Origin: Ferruginibacter sp.
Lineage (GTDB): Bacteria; Bacteroidota; Bacteroidia; Chitinophagales; Chitinophagaceae
Assembly (NCBI GenBank): GCA_014379905.1
Contig: JACMKX010000045.1
Location: 48,666-112,665, forward strand
DNA: 64,000 nt
Direction of reading: 5' to 3'
Shown: positions 48,546-59,700 of the stretch, piece by piece
How the letters are laid out: each line of letters starts with the position of its first letter
Position numbering within the stretch: the first letter of the stretch is position 1
Made by a program: the position numbers and the translations under genes
The notes under the pieces: model-generated
Databases searched by the model: none
Told to the model about the DNA's origin: nothing
Seen by the model: the letters and a program-made list of their open reading frames with translations, nothing else

Positions 48546-50489
48546 TTATAACTGCAAAGTAATAGTAAACTTTGCAAATTCTCCTTGCTGTGTTTCAACG
48601 GTCAGTTCTCCGCCGTGGGCTTTTACAATGTCGTAACTCAGGCTCAGGCCGAGCCCGGTTCCCTGGCCGGTTGGTTTAGTAGTAAAGAATGGCTGAAATA
48701 TTTTATTTACTATCCCCGCTCCAATACCGTTGCCATTGTCCTTTACCGTTATAATCACTTTATTATCTTCTTTTTTCGTGCTGATGCTTACTGTAGGAAC
48801 GTACACTGTTGCTTTGTCAGGCCTGGCAGCATTTACAGCGTAAAATGCATTGGTGATGAGATTCAATAATACCCTTCCCATATCCTGCGGAACCATGTTT
48901 ATTTTTCCTATTGTATCATCATAATTTGTTTGTAAAGTTGCATTGAATGATTTATCCTTCGCCCGTAAACCATGGTAGGAGAGGCGAAGGTATTCATCGG
49001 CCAGGGCATTGATATCTGTAGGTTCTTTTTTGCCGCTTCCTTTGGAGGAGTGCTGCAACATACCTTTTACAATAGCATCTGCACGCTTACCATGTTGATT
49101 TATTTTTTCTTCATTTTCTGCAATATCTTTTGCAAGGGCCTGAACTTCCTCATAATTTTTATTTTCGATCCCTTCCATCATTTCTGCCAGTAACTCCCTG
49201 TTTACTTCAGAAAAATTGTTGACAAAATTTAAAGGGTTTTGAATTTCATGTGCAATTCCTGCAGTAAGTTCTCCAAGCGAAGCCATTTTTTCAGACTGGA
49301 TCAATTGGGTTTGAGTAGATTTCAGGTTGACGAGTGTTTTCTGAAGCTCTTTATTGGCTTTTTGTTTTTGACGGTTATTTCTATAGAGTATAAGTGCCAC
49401 CAGTAAGAATACAGCCAGGCCTGCAAGGAGCACACTGTATTGGATATTATTCCGGTACTCGATTCTTTCACTTGCTGCATTGCGACGGCGCTGATCTTCT
49501 TCAAAGGTCATCATCTGCAATTGCTGATTGGCCCTGTTGCTAAAAACACTGTCATTGGCAGCAGTGTATATTTTGAGGTACTTCAATGTACTGTCTGCAC
49601 TGGTTTCCTGGTAGACATCCATTAACAGTTTTGCCGGAGCCAACGATAAAAATTCAAATTCTGTATTATTTAAAATGGTCAGCGCTTTTTTTGAGTATAG
49701 GATACACGAATCAATTTGTTTAATTCTTCGGAAATGTTCGGCATATCCCAGGTACGTGGCCTGAACAATCCGCGTTTTCTTATTATTTTCTGCATATTGA
49801 ATAGCCTGGTGATAATATTTTTCTGCTTCGGGCAAATTTCCCATTTTACTATATGCGCCGGCTACATTTATAATGGCAGATTGATAATAAGGGAAGCTGT
49901 CTTTTTGCGGCGATGTATTCACTGCGTAATAAATGCAGGAATCAGGTTGATCAATAGCCAGGTAAACAGTGCTTAAATTCATCCTGCTCCATGCAATGAT
50001 CGCTTCAGCATCGGGTGCTGCCGGATCAATTTTATTAGCTGCAAGGTATAGCTGCAGTGCAGTTTTATATTCCTGCCGGTCTTTGTACAGGTGTGCCATC
50101 AGCATTTTTGCCAACGCCAAAACAGTTGGGTTACCTGCAGATTCTGCCTGGGCAATTGCTTTGTGATGATATTCCAAACCTTTAATATAATTGCCCGACA
50201 GCCGGTATCCATGACCGGCAAAACTTAAGGCGAGTGTCTTAACCACATCGTCATTTGTTTCTTCTGCTAAATGAAATAATTTTTCGTGGGTATACAGTCC
50301 CAGGTGGGGGTATCCTTCCACCCGGGTGAGAAAAATACTCAGGATAAGCGTTACTTTTTTGTCCGGGTTTTTTTCTACCGCCACTTTTTGCACGATGGAA
50401 TCAATTTGTTTTTTTACCAGTAATTCCTCCTGGCAGTAGCTTTTGTTAGCATGTAAACAAACAAATAAGATAAGTAGTAATTTTTTCAT
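48546..50489 (-). CDS. TPR-containing sensor histidine kinase (array member 2)
   Basis: From the ATG at 50489 the product is 647 residues: signal peptide (ending NKSYCQ), a periplasmic all-helical region with TPR-like repeats (for example YIKGLEYHHKAIAQAESAGN, KALTILNN), one membrane helix (SVLLAGLAVFLLVALILY), a coiled coil and the common kinase core with [17 protein letters not shown] and DNGNGIGAGIV. The frame is open 35 codons further upstream without a signal peptide at its start, so the internal ATG is preferred. The ligand sensed by the TPR region is unknown. No palindromic insert is present in the ATP-binding domain. Confidence 0.88.
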   Translation of the reverse strand: MKKLLLILFVCLHANKSYCQEELLVKKQIDSIVQKVAVEKNPDKKVTLILSIFLTRVEGYPHLGLYTHEKLFHLAEETNDDVVKTLALSFAGHGYRLSGNYIKGLEYHHKAIAQAESAGNPTVLALAKMLMAHLYKDRQEYKTALQLYLAANKIDPAAPDAEAIIAWSRMNLSTVYLAIDQPDSCIYYAVNTSPQKDSFPYYQSAIINVAGAYSKMGNLPEAEKYYHQAIQYAENNKKTRIVQATYLGYAEHFRRIKQIDSCILYSKKALTILNNTEFEFLSLAPAKLLMDVYQETSADSTLKYLKIYTAANDSVFSNRANQQLQMMTFEEDQRRRNAASERIEYRNNIQYSVLLAGLAVFLLVALILYRNNRQKQKANKELQKTLVNLKSTQTQLIQSEKMASLGELTAGIAHEIQNPLNFVNNFSEVNRELLAEMMEGIENKNYEEVQALAKDIAENEEKINQHGKRADAIVKGMLQHSSKGSGKKEPTDINALADEYLRLSYHGLRAKDKSFNATLQTNYDDTIGKINMVPQDMGRVLLNLITNAFYAVNAARPDKATVYVPTVSISTKKEDNKVIITVKDNGNGIGAGIVNKIFQPFFTTKPTGQGTGLGLSLSYDIVKAHGGELTVETQQGEFAKFTITLQL

Positions 50490-50597
50490 CTGGCTATTGC
50501 TCGTCAGGTTGAAAGTAAATATAGTACATTCTTTACCTAAGCCGATAAAGGCGACTGACTTCCTGAATGGAATCCGTTTATTCTGTTGTGTCACAAT

Positions 50598-52616
50598 TTA
50601 CGCAGGTATCGAAATAACAAATGTTGAGCCTTGTCCTTCCTGTGTTTCTACCCGTAAGTCTCCTCCATGTGCTTTTACAATATCATAAGCCAGGCTCAAA
50701 CCAAGGCCGGTGCCTTGCCCTGTTGGTTTGGTGGTGAAGAAGGGTTGGAATATTTTATCGATGATATGAGGAGGGATGCCATTGCCGTTGTCGCTTACTG
50801 ATATTAGTACCTCACCCCCAACCCCTCTCCGAAGGAGAGGGGAGCAGCTCGTGCCAATGGTAACGGTTGGCTGATAATCGTCTCCGTGTAATTTCTTTTT
50901 TTCATTAACTGCGTAAAATGCGTTGGTCAATAAATTCATTATAACCCTGCCAATTTCCTGGGGAGTGATATTTATTTTGTCGATGCTTTCATCAAAGTTT
51001 GTATTTAAAGTTGCGTTAAAGGATTTATCTTTTGCCCGCAGGCCATGATAGGATAGTCTCAAATACTCATCACATAAGGCATTGATGTTTGTTGGTTCTT
51101 TTTGTCCGTTAGCAGATTGCGAATGTTGAAGCATGCCTTTTACAATCGCATCCGCCCGTTTACCGTGGTGATTTATTTTTTCCAAATTTTGTTTTATATC
51201 TATAGCAAGCGCTTTGGCTTCCTGGATATCTCCTTTATCAAGCTCTGTGGTCATTTCGTCAATTAATTCATTGCTTACCTCACTAAAATTGTTGACGAAG
51301 TTTAATGGATTTTGGATTTCATGTGCAATACCGGCAGTGAGTTCGCCAAGGCTTGCCATTTTTTCTGCCTGTATAAGTTGAGCTTGTGTTGACTGTAATT
51401 CCATTAAAGTGGTTTCTACTTTGTTCTTCTGTTCTTGTATCTCTTCATTTTGTACCTGTAACATTTTATTGGCGTTCCTCCGGTTCCGGTTATTTCGCCA
51501 GAGCAAAGCTGCCACCAACAGTAATATTGCCAGGCCTGCTGCATAAGCATACTGCCGCACCCGGTTTTCATAAGCTACCTGCCTGGCCTCTTCCTCTATG
51601 CCACGCAATTGCTCCCGCATAGTTATGCTTTGAAGTTTATTCATATTATCCTGGCTGAAAATATCTGCGTTGATAGATGCTTCCATTTTCGAATAATAAT
51701 AAGCACTGTCGGTATTTTGCAATGAATCATACAGCTGTCGGAGAAAACCAGATGCCTTCAACCTTATATTATTGCTGTTGTACTGGTTGCCCAGATCCAT
51801 AAACTGTCGTGAGAATTTCTTTGCCTGGTCAAAACGATGCATGTTCAATAAAAAGCCGATGTACCTGCTGTGAAAAATATTCAGCAGGGTATTTAGTTTG
51901 ATAGATGGCCGCAAACTATCGGCTTCTTCAAAAAGTTTTTCTGCGGTAACATTATCGTTCAGTGCTGCAAATGATGCTGCTCTTAAAAAAAGAGAAGAGA
52001 AATTGAAGTTTTGTGACCCGACTTTTTGAGCGGTTGCGGTCATTAGTTTGGCATAATATAATGCCGAATCCGGTTGTTTAACAGTGAGGTAATATTCACA
52101 AAAATTGCGCTGGTATTGCGCCAGCATAAAATTGTATAGGGGATGAGCTGTATCAGGAAGATTTTGCCCGCCCTTTATCGTGCTTTGAAGCACGGCGGGA
52201 TAATTCTTCAGGTCCTTATAAACAACAGCCATATCAAAATACAGAGAACTAATTCTTCTTTTGTCTTTGGCCGTTTCTGCCAGCGGAATGCCCTTATAAT
52301 AAAACTCCAAAGCAGTTACATTATCCCCCCGTGTAAAAGAAAAGTAAGAGCCCAGCCAGTTATAGCTGATGGCAAGCATGGAATCATTTTTGAGCTGCCG
52401 TGCCACTCTCATCAGTTCTAAAGCAAGAGAAGAATCCACATTGCTTACCACGCCTACATTTACGGTCTCTAGTCTGCTTCGGATGAGATCGAATCTTGCG
52501 GTAAGATCTGTAGTCTTGTGTAATGTTGTATAAAAACTGTCAGTTGTATTTTGCTGCGCACTAACACTGCTGCAACATGAAAAAATGACAAATATTATTT
52601 GCTGGATCCTGATCAT
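50598..52616 (-). CDS. TPR-containing sensor histidine kinase (array member 3)
   Basis: I start at the ATG at 52616, which opens a signal peptide ending SVSAQ; the open frame reaches 52670. A periplasmic helical region of about 330 residues with TPR-like repeats (ALEFYYKGIPLAETAKDKRR, DSAYYYSKMEASINAD), one membrane helix (YAYAAGLAILLLVAALLW), a coiled coil and the kinase core follow. In the ATP-binding domain a palindromic repeat encodes CSPLLRRGVGGE just before the strand leading to DNGNGIP. It belongs to the same transcript as its neighbours, with about 100 bp before the next gene. Confidence 0.88.
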   Translation of the reverse strand: MIRIQQIIFVIFSCCSSVSAQQNTTDSFYTTLHKTTDLTARFDLIRSRLETVNVGVVSNVDSSLALELMRVARQLKNDSMLAISYNWLGSYFSFTRGDNVTALEFYYKGIPLAETAKDKRRISSLYFDMAVVYKDLKNYPAVLQSTIKGGQNLPDTAHPLYNFMLAQYQRNFCEYYLTVKQPDSALYYAKLMTATAQKVGSQNFNFSSLFLRAASFAALNDNVTAEKLFEEADSLRPSIKLNTLLNIFHSRYIGFLLNMHRFDQAKKFSRQFMDLGNQYNSNNIRLKASGFLRQLYDSLQNTDSAYYYSKMEASINADIFSQDNMNKLQSITMREQLRGIEEEARQVAYENRVRQYAYAAGLAILLLVAALLWRNNRNRRNANKMLQVQNEEIQEQKNKVETTLMELQSTQAQLIQAEKMASLGELTAGIAHEIQNPLNFVNNFSEVSNELIDEMTTELDKGDIQEAKALAIDIKQNLEKINHHGKRADAIVKGMLQHSQSANGQKEPTNINALCDEYLRLSYHGLRAKDKSFNATLNTNFDESIDKINITPQEIGRVIMNLLTNAFYAVNEKKKLHGDDYQPTVTIGTSCSPLLRRGVGGEVLISVSDNGNGIPPHIIDKIFQPFFTTKPTGQGTGLGLSLAYDIVKAHGGDLRVETQEGQGSTFVISIPA
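50809..50842. repeat. Palindromic element inside a kinase gene (simple form)
   Basis: ACCTCACCCCCAA is followed by CCCCTCTCC/GAA/GGAGAGGGG, a perfect 9-bp stem (50822-50842). It is in frame and adds residues SPLLRRGVGGE to the ATP-binding domain of the kinase. Confidence 0.8.
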
Positions 52617-52710
52617 GTAATATTTATATGGGTAAAGAAATAATACCCCCGGTACATAAATGGGGTGCAACTTTAAGTGATGTTGAAGCGTATCTCGTCG
52701 ATGTTTAAAT

Positions 52711-54711
52711 TTATACAGAAATGATCAGGCTAAAGGTGGATCCTTCTCCTTCTTTAGTATCTACCCCTACTTGTCCACCATGTGCTTTTACAATATCATA
52801 AGCTAATGATAATCCCAATCCAGTTCCCTGTCCTGTTGGTTTGGTAGTGAAAAAAGGTTGAAATATTTTATCGATGATATTTTGGGGGATGCCGGCGCCG
52901 TTGTCTTTAATGGTTATTATGACCTCACCCCCAACTTCCCGAAAAGTCGGGACAGGGCCTCTCCGAAGGCGAGGGGAGCAGCTCGTGCTAACGGTAACGG
53001 TTGGCTGATAATTGTCTCCACATAATTTCTTTTTTTCATTAACTGCATAAAATGCATTGGTCAAAAGATTCATGATCACACGACCTATATCCTGTGGAAC
53101 AATATTTATTTTGCCAATCGATTCATCAAAATCAGTTTTTAATGTTGCATTGAAGGATTTGTCTTTTGCACGAAGGCCATGATAACTCAACCGTAAATAC
53201 TCATCACACAATGCATTGATATCAGTTGGTTCTTTTTTGCCCGTACCGGACTGGGAATGTTGCAGCATGCCTTTTATTATAGCATCTGCACGTTTGCCGT
53301 GATGGTTTATTTTTTCTAAATTCTGAATCACATCTATAGCAATCTCTTTTGCATCTCCGGAATTGCCATTGTCTAACTCCGTTTTCATTTCCTCCAGCAG
53401 TTCTTTGCTTACTTCACTAAAATTATTAACGAAGTTCAACGGATTTTGTATTTCATGTGCAATGCCCGCAGTGAGTTCGCCCAGGCTGGCCATTTTTTCG
53501 GATTGGATCAGTTGGGCCTGGGTGGCTTTTAAATCGTTATAAGAAGTTTCTATTTGTTTTTTTGATTTCGTTCGTTGTTTATTTACCCGGTACATCAAAC
53601 CAATTACGAGCAGCAATAAAATTACACCGCCTGCAAAAAAATAATTCTTAAGTGTGGCCTTATATTGTTTAATTGCTTCTTCTTTTTCCCTTTGTTTTTC
53701 CAATCCCTTTAATTGGTATTCATTTGTAAGAAACTGAATACTATTGAGCGTTTCGGTTCCGGTTATACTATCCCTGTAATCCCGCTCTACGGTCATATAT
53801 TTAACGGCACTGTCGTACTTGTTCTTTTGAATGAACAACTTGGCCAGCAAGCCGCTGGATGAACCAAGCAAAGATGGGTAAGCATATTGCCTGGCACCGT
53901 TATAAGATGCATAACTATACTTAAATGCAGAATCCAACTGGCCCGATTTGCGAAAGGCATCAGCCATGGTAAGCGTAAACCCATAATAGTTATCAATTCT
54001 ATTTCCTTTAAGCGCTGCGGCAGTTGCAATTCTCAGGTAATGAATGGCAGAGTCGTACTTTTTCTTTTCAAGAAAAATGCGGCCAATACCACCACTACTT
54101 AATTGCTCCCACAGGTTGGCCATTTCTGTATAGCGGCCTATGCTGTTTATTTTCCTGTAATAATATTCTGTAGAATCTGGTTTGTTTATTTGTTTTAATG
54201 AATAGTATTGCGCAAGGCTATTGTATTGGGATATTACCGCATAGCTGGTGTCTTTTAAACCTTTGATACCATTGTTATCTATTATGAATTGCCTTCGCAT
54301 CAATGCTGTGCGAAACATATTGATATCGCCAATGCTTTGATAAATTTTCGATTCTGTGCGGAGTAGGATAAACAGTAAAGTACTGTCGCCTGCTGCAATT
54401 GCAGCCGCTTCATTATCCAGTAAAAAGTTGAGTGAATGGGTTAACTCCCCTTTTACAAAATAAAGCGTTGCGAGCAAATCAGTCGCCTCATGCACTCCTT
54501 TGGCATAATTTATTTTTTCAGAAAATAACTTCGCTTTTTTTAGCACCAGCTCAAGAGAATCAGATTTATTCGCATCTGCAGAAAATGCTGTGGCTCTTGC
54601 TAATAAATCTTTTACATAATTACTATCTTCATTGGCTTTGTTATAATCTTGTGCTGCTGTTGAAAGAAACAGCGCCAGAAAACCAAACAAAATAAAAAGT
54701 TGTCTTTTCAT
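52711..54711 (-). CDS. TPR-containing sensor histidine kinase (array member 4)
   Basis: The 666-residue protein has a signal peptide (ending STAAQ), a periplasmic TPR-like region (LLDNEAAAIAAGDSTLLFIL, DSAIHYLRIATAAALKGNR, GQLDSAFKYSYASYNGAR), one membrane helix (NYFFAGGVILLLLVIGLMY), a coiled coil and the shared kinase core with [15 protein letters not shown]. Its periplasmic part is clearly related to array member 8 (61967), suggesting duplication of one pair. The ATP-binding domain carries a longer palindromic insert coding for SPRLRRGPVPTFREVGGE. Confidence 0.88.
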   Translation of the reverse strand: MKRQLFILFGFLALFLSTAAQDYNKANEDSNYVKDLLARATAFSADANKSDSLELVLKKAKLFSEKINYAKGVHEATDLLATLYFVKGELTHSLNFLLDNEAAAIAAGDSTLLFILLRTESKIYQSIGDINMFRTALMRRQFIIDNNGIKGLKDTSYAVISQYNSLAQYYSLKQINKPDSTEYYYRKINSIGRYTEMANLWEQLSSGGIGRIFLEKKKYDSAIHYLRIATAAALKGNRIDNYYGFTLTMADAFRKSGQLDSAFKYSYASYNGARQYAYPSLLGSSSGLLAKLFIQKNKYDSAVKYMTVERDYRDSITGTETLNSIQFLTNEYQLKGLEKQREKEEAIKQYKATLKNYFFAGGVILLLLVIGLMYRVNKQRTKSKKQIETSYNDLKATQAQLIQSEKMASLGELTAGIAHEIQNPLNFVNNFSEVSKELLEEMKTELDNGNSGDAKEIAIDVIQNLEKINHHGKRADAIIKGMLQHSQSGTGKKEPTDINALCDEYLRLSYHGLRAKDKSFNATLKTDFDESIGKINIVPQDIGRVIMNLLTNAFYAVNEKKKLCGDNYQPTVTVSTSCSPRLRRGPVPTFREVGGEVIITIKDNGAGIPQNIIDKIFQPFFTTKPTGQGTGLGLSLAYDIVKAHGGQVGVDTKEGEGSTFSLIISV
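52922..52976. repeat. Palindromic element inside a kinase gene (nested form)
   Basis: The outer element ACCTCACCCCCAAC...CCTCTCCGAAGGCGAGGGG is split by an inner palindrome TCCCGA/AAAG/TCGGGA (52937-52952) followed by CAGGG. Compared with the copy at 50809 the insert is 21 bp longer (7 residues), so the frame is kept. Confidence 0.8.
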
Positions 54712-54720
54712 AACAGGTAT

Positions 54721-56775
54721 TTAACTTATGGGCAGTTTAACCAGGAAAGAGGTACCTGTACGGTTTTCTGTATCTACCGTAATACTTCCTCCATGTGCCT
54801 TTACAATATCATACGCCAAAGACAAACCTAACCCAGTTCCATGGCCTGTTGGTTTGGTGGTGAAGAATGGTTGGAATATTTTATCGATGATGGAAGTTGG
54901 GATGCCATTGCCGTTGTCTGTAATGGTTATTAAGACCTCACCCCCAACCTCCCGAAAAGTCGGGACAGGGCCTCTCCGGGAGAGAGGGGAGCGGCCCGTG
55001 CCAATGGTAACGGCTGGCTGATAATTGTCTCCATATAATTTCTTTTTTTCAGCTACTGCATAAAATGCATTGGTAAGCAAGTTCATGATTACCCGGCCCA
55101 TATCCTGGGGTACGATATTTATTTTTCCAATGCTTTCATCGAATTCAGTTTTCAGTGTAGCGTTAAAGGATTTATCTTTTGCCCGCAGGCCGTGATAGGA
55201 GAGCCGCAGGTATTCTTCGCACAATGCATTGATATCCGTTGCCTCTTTTTGTCCCTTAGCAGATTGCGAATGTTGCAACATTCCTTTTACAATAGCATCC
55301 GCCCGTTTGCCATGATGATTTATTTTTTCTTCATTTACTGCAATATCGCTCAGTATTTCCTGCAGTTCTTCCATATTGATGGTTGCCTTTTGACTCCTGA
55401 CTTCTTCAATGAGTTCCATATTGATCTCACTAAAATTATTAACGAAGTTTAGGGGATTTTGAATTTCATGTGCGATACCGGCAGTGAGTTCGCCAAGACT
55501 TGCCATTTTTTCACTTTGAATTAACTGTTGCTGGGTTGATCTTAATTCTGCCAGGGTTTGCTGTAATATTTGGTTGGCTTTCTGCTTTTGCCTGTTGTTA
55601 CGATAAACAAGCAGGATGATAAAAAGAGCGGCAAGGATAACAGCTGATAGAATGAGGGTTCGTCTTTTTGTTTCTGTGGCAACCCTTTTTTCTTCTTCGT
55701 TTTGCCGTCGTATTTGTTCATCTAACGTGAGCCGTTGAAAAGTGGCCATTCTTTTTGCTTTCACACTACTTATGCTGTCTTTTACTTTTAGCGCTAGTTG
55801 CAGGAATTCGTTGCTTTTATCCCGGTCTTTTTTTAGAGAATAAGCCATCGCTAAATTCTCGTAGGCCTTACCAAGATTTATTTCTGTGAACAGGAAGGAA
55901 GTAATTGCGCCAAGCGATCTTACCGCATCAAACTCTTTTTGTGCATAATATAACACAGAGTCGCCCATTGCTTTCCGATGGTAATAATTTACCAGGCTTT
56001 GATAAACAGCTGTTACTACCGACACATTATCTCCATCAATTGCCAGAGGAAGTGCCCGGTAATAATAAGCAAGTCCTAAAGAATCATTTTCTTTTCTAAT
56101 AAAAATATCTCCCTTCACATTGTAAATATTGGATAAGTATTTATTGATGCCACTCCGGGATGCCCATACTTCGCCTTCGTTGGCATAAAATAATGCAGAA
56201 TCGGTTCTGTCAAGCACCAGGTAATTGGCAGCCAACACCATATCTGCCACTACTACCCGAAAACTGTTCCCGATGTCCATACCAATTTCTCTGCCTTCTT
56301 TCAAATAATGCAGGCTTTCTTCGCTGCCGGTCTGCAGTTTTAAATGACCATACATATGATTCAGCATGGATAAGGTAATCTGCCGAGCTTTGCCCGGCGT
56401 ATTGAAAGGCGTCAGTTCCCAGGTATCCGCATCTTTGGCTTTATTGGCAGTCTCGAAAGCCTCCGAGAGGTTACGCAAAGCTTCACTAAAACGACCCAGG
56501 TAAATCTGCTGGTAAGCAACCTGTCCCTGTGTATAGGCGGCTTCAATTTCACGCCCGCTTTTCCTGGCAATGCCATTTCGAAATTGCGCGTACTTAAGCG
56601 CCGAGTCCCTGTTGGTTTCTTCATAAAAAGTGTACACCGCTCTCGCTGCTTTAAACTTAGCAGAATCGTTTGGTGCATTCTCCAGGGTTAGCCTCAAACT
56701 GTCGGGCAGGGCCTGCTGGGCTTTTAAAGCAAGTGAAACCAACCCAAAACAAAATATGAATAAAAAAATTTTCAT
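54721..56775 (-). CDS. TPR-containing sensor histidine kinase (array member 5)
   Basis: The 684-residue protein has a signal peptide (ending LKAQ), a periplasmic helical region with TPR-like repeats (LGLAYYYRALPLAIDGDN, LQLALKVKDSISSVKAK), one membrane helix (LILSAVILAALFIILLVY), a coiled coil (QKANQILQQTLAELRSTQQQ) and the shared kinase core with [17 protein letters not shown] and [19 protein letters not shown]. The palindromic insert codes for SPLSRRGPVPTFREVGGE at the same site as in members 3 and 4. It starts 6 bp after the stop of the 1024-residue kinase gene. Confidence 0.88.
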   Translation of the reverse strand: MKIFLFIFCFGLVSLALKAQQALPDSLRLTLENAPNDSAKFKAARAVYTFYEETNRDSALKYAQFRNGIARKSGREIEAAYTQGQVAYQQIYLGRFSEALRNLSEAFETANKAKDADTWELTPFNTPGKARQITLSMLNHMYGHLKLQTGSEESLHYLKEGREIGMDIGNSFRVVVADMVLAANYLVLDRTDSALFYANEGEVWASRSGINKYLSNIYNVKGDIFIRKENDSLGLAYYYRALPLAIDGDNVSVVTAVYQSLVNYYHRKAMGDSVLYYAQKEFDAVRSLGAITSFLFTEINLGKAYENLAMAYSLKKDRDKSNEFLQLALKVKDSISSVKAKRMATFQRLTLDEQIRRQNEEEKRVATETKRRTLILSAVILAALFIILLVYRNNRQKQKANQILQQTLAELRSTQQQLIQSEKMASLGELTAGIAHEIQNPLNFVNNFSEINMELIEEVRSQKATINMEELQEILSDIAVNEEKINHHGKRADAIVKGMLQHSQSAKGQKEATDINALCEEYLRLSYHGLRAKDKSFNATLKTEFDESIGKINIVPQDMGRVIMNLLTNAFYAVAEKKKLYGDNYQPAVTIGTGRSPLSRRGPVPTFREVGGEVLITITDNGNGIPTSIIDKIFQPFFTTKPTGHGTGLGLSLAYDIVKAHGGSITVDTENRTGTSFLVKLPIS
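54934..54989. repeat. Palindromic element inside a kinase gene (nested form)
   Basis: ACCTCACCCCCAACC is followed by TCCCGA/AAAG/TCGGGA, CAGGG and CCTCTCC/GGGA/GAGAGGGG. It has the same order and the same position in the protein as the element at 52922. Confidence 0.8.
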
Positions 56776-56780
56776 CGTAC

Positions 56781-59700
56781 TTAGCTTGCCGGAATTTGTA
56801 TGATAAATGTAGTGCCCTCTGTCTGCACTGTATCAACTGACAGTTCCCCGTCATGCGCTTTTACAATATCATAGGCGAGACTTAAACCCAGGCCTGTCCC
56901 TTGGCCGGTGGGTTTGGTTGTGAAGAATGGTTGGAATATCTTGTCGATAATGGGTGAAGGAATTCCATTGCCGTTATCCGAAATTTTAATTTCTATTTTA
57001 TCGTTTATTTTTTTTGTTTTGATACCCACGGTAGGCTGGTATAAATCGTCTGTTGTCGGTAGTCTGTGGTCGGTAGTCATTTTTTGTTTTTCGTTGACGG
57101 CATAAAACGCATTGGTCAACAGGTTCATGATCACTCTTCCAATATCCTGTGGAACGATGTTTATTTTTCCAATGCTTTCATCGAATTGAGTTTTCAGTGT
57201 GGCGTTAAAAGATTTATCCTTTGCCCGCAGACCGTGATAGGAGAGCCGCAGGTATTCATCGCACAATGCATTAATATCCGTTGCTTGTTTTTGTCCTTTG
57301 GCAGATTGTGAATGTTGAAGCATTCCCTTTACAATGGCATCCGCACGTTTTCCATGATGATTTATTTTTTCCTCATTCGCAGCAATATCATTCAGTAACT
57401 CATGAAGTTCTTCGATATTGACATTTGACTGTTGAACTCTCGCTTCATTGATCAACTCTATATTTATTTCGCTAAAGTTATTGACGAAGTTCAGCGGATT
57501 CTGAATTTCATGGGCGATGCCAGCGGTGAGTTCACCCAGCGAAGCCATTTTTTCTGATTGGATCAGCTGCTTCTGCGTTTCTTTTAATTCATTGAGTGCT
57601 TCCTCTGCTTTTTGGCGGGCTGCTTTAATTGCTACCACATCCTGCTCCGCCCTCAGGGCCTGTGCTTCTGCTTTTTGTAAGTCTAGAAAACGTTTGTAGG
57701 TAAGATCGAATACAGCAGCAAAACGACGCATTACTTTTTTAGCTTCTTCCGGAAAATCGCCTTCCATGAAAGCAAACAGGCCACCCGCATTGTACACGGC
57801 TACATAACAGGTTTGTCTTTTATTTTCATTGCCCGATGAAAGTAGTTGCGATTGCGGCAAACCGAATTTAGCAGCTTCGACTGCCTGGTAATAACGGGTG
57901 AGGTCGTCACCTTCCAGTACATAATAAAAATCGTGCTGGTTGATCCAGGCATCCATTGAACCCTGCATCAGCGGATGAAAATCGAACGATTCATCGCCAT
58001 ACACCTGTACTGCTTTGCCTTCATCAACAGAAGTGAGCCATACGCTGCCATTTCTTTTTTCTTTATCCAATACGCTTATGCCTACCCGAAGTACACCTAA
58101 GTTTAGTTTATCGAGTTCTTCAAATACCACCGCCACCGCATTTTGCAGATCATCGCTTACATGCATGGCCATTGCTTTTGCCCGCACTCTGTCCAGCGAT
58201 GCTTCAATCTGTGCTTCTCTTGTTTGTGCTTCTGCCTTCTGCAGATCGAGGAAGCGGGTATAGGTTTGTTCAAACACTTTAGCGAAGCGGATAAATACTT
58301 CATGCGCATCGGGCATGGGTTCCGGTGTTATGAACAACAGGTAACCATATTTAAAAAAGACAGCATGATCAATTTGTTTTTCAGGAAAGGCAATACCATT
58401 CTCTAACATACTTCTCAGTGCATCGCCCATGACCGGGATTGTTAGAAGATAGTCGTAATGAGCTTTGCATGCTGCACCCGCAAATGTTTCAATGTATAGT
58501 TGTTCACCTCTCCGGCCTGCTTCGTATGCACGCAGGAAGAAATCTTCCCTCGGTGTTTTGTAAGGGGGTAGCATACCAGCTTCCGAACTAAACCATTCAG
58601 TAGATTCATTTTCTCCATAAATATTAAAAGCACATCCCCAGGTCCGGATGTCCAGGGAGCGAACCTGTGTATCCAGGACAAAGGATGCATCCGCCAGTTC
58701 ATTACTGTGCTGCATGGCCATGGTGCGGGCCCTCACTCTTTCTAATGCTAATTGAATTAGCGATTCCCTTGTCTGAGCTGCTGCTTTTTGCAGGTCATAA
58801 AAACGTTGATGGGCAAGGTTGAAGGCCGCCGCCATTTTTAAGGTAATGGATCTGACTTCCTCCGTAGGTGGCTTCATCATGTCGAGCGACAATATCCCAT
58901 GAGATATAGTGGCAGTTGCGTTCCATTGATGTTGCAAAGCACCGTTGGCAATGGCTGTTCTGAAATTTTCCGCCATGGCAGGGTAAACGGGTTCCAGTTC
59001 AGCAGCGGCAAGTAAGAGTCTTTCTTTTGAATAATCCATGATAAAATATTCCTCCTTAGCTGCACGCCAGATGGGAATAAATTCGCTGAGTGTAGGTGTT
59101 AATTCAGGATCGTATTTAAAAGCATAACTATCCGCATTGCCCATGCTGGCAGGGCTCGACAAATCCCATACCGTCACCATTTCTTCTTCATCCACGAGGT
59201 AGATAGCAACGCCGGTAAAACCATCGATATTCAATTTTGAAATTTGTGCGAATAACACTTCATTCACCTTAGCGATATCACTGGTTTGCTGCATCGCCAT
59301 GGATTGTGCTCTTACTCTCTCTACAGCGGCTTCAATTTCCAGCTCGCGGTTTTTACTTTCCAGTTCTACAGTTCTTCTTTTTACAGCTTCCCGAAGGTCA
59401 AGATTTTCTTTTTGTATTTTTTCTGCTGCAATTTGCTGACCTTCTTCAGTGCGGTGGTCTGGCAGGGAAGCATGTTGATGCACTGCTTTCCAACCTTCAC
59501 CGGTTTTTTTCAATATGCAGGAAATCCTCGCATGTCCGTAAAAGATCCATTCATTTTCCGCCAGTACGTAAAATTCGCTTTGTTCACGAATCACCACACT
59601 ATTTACATCCAGGGGCTGAATGCTGATATCCCTGTTGCGAAGCTGGGCCTTGCCTGCCAGTTGATCAGCAGTTGCGGTATAAAAATCAATTGCAGCCTGT

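Noticed and set aside
50490..50594. 35-codon N-terminal extension of kinase member 2
   Set aside because: It would bury the signal peptide; the ATG at 50489 fits the other array members.
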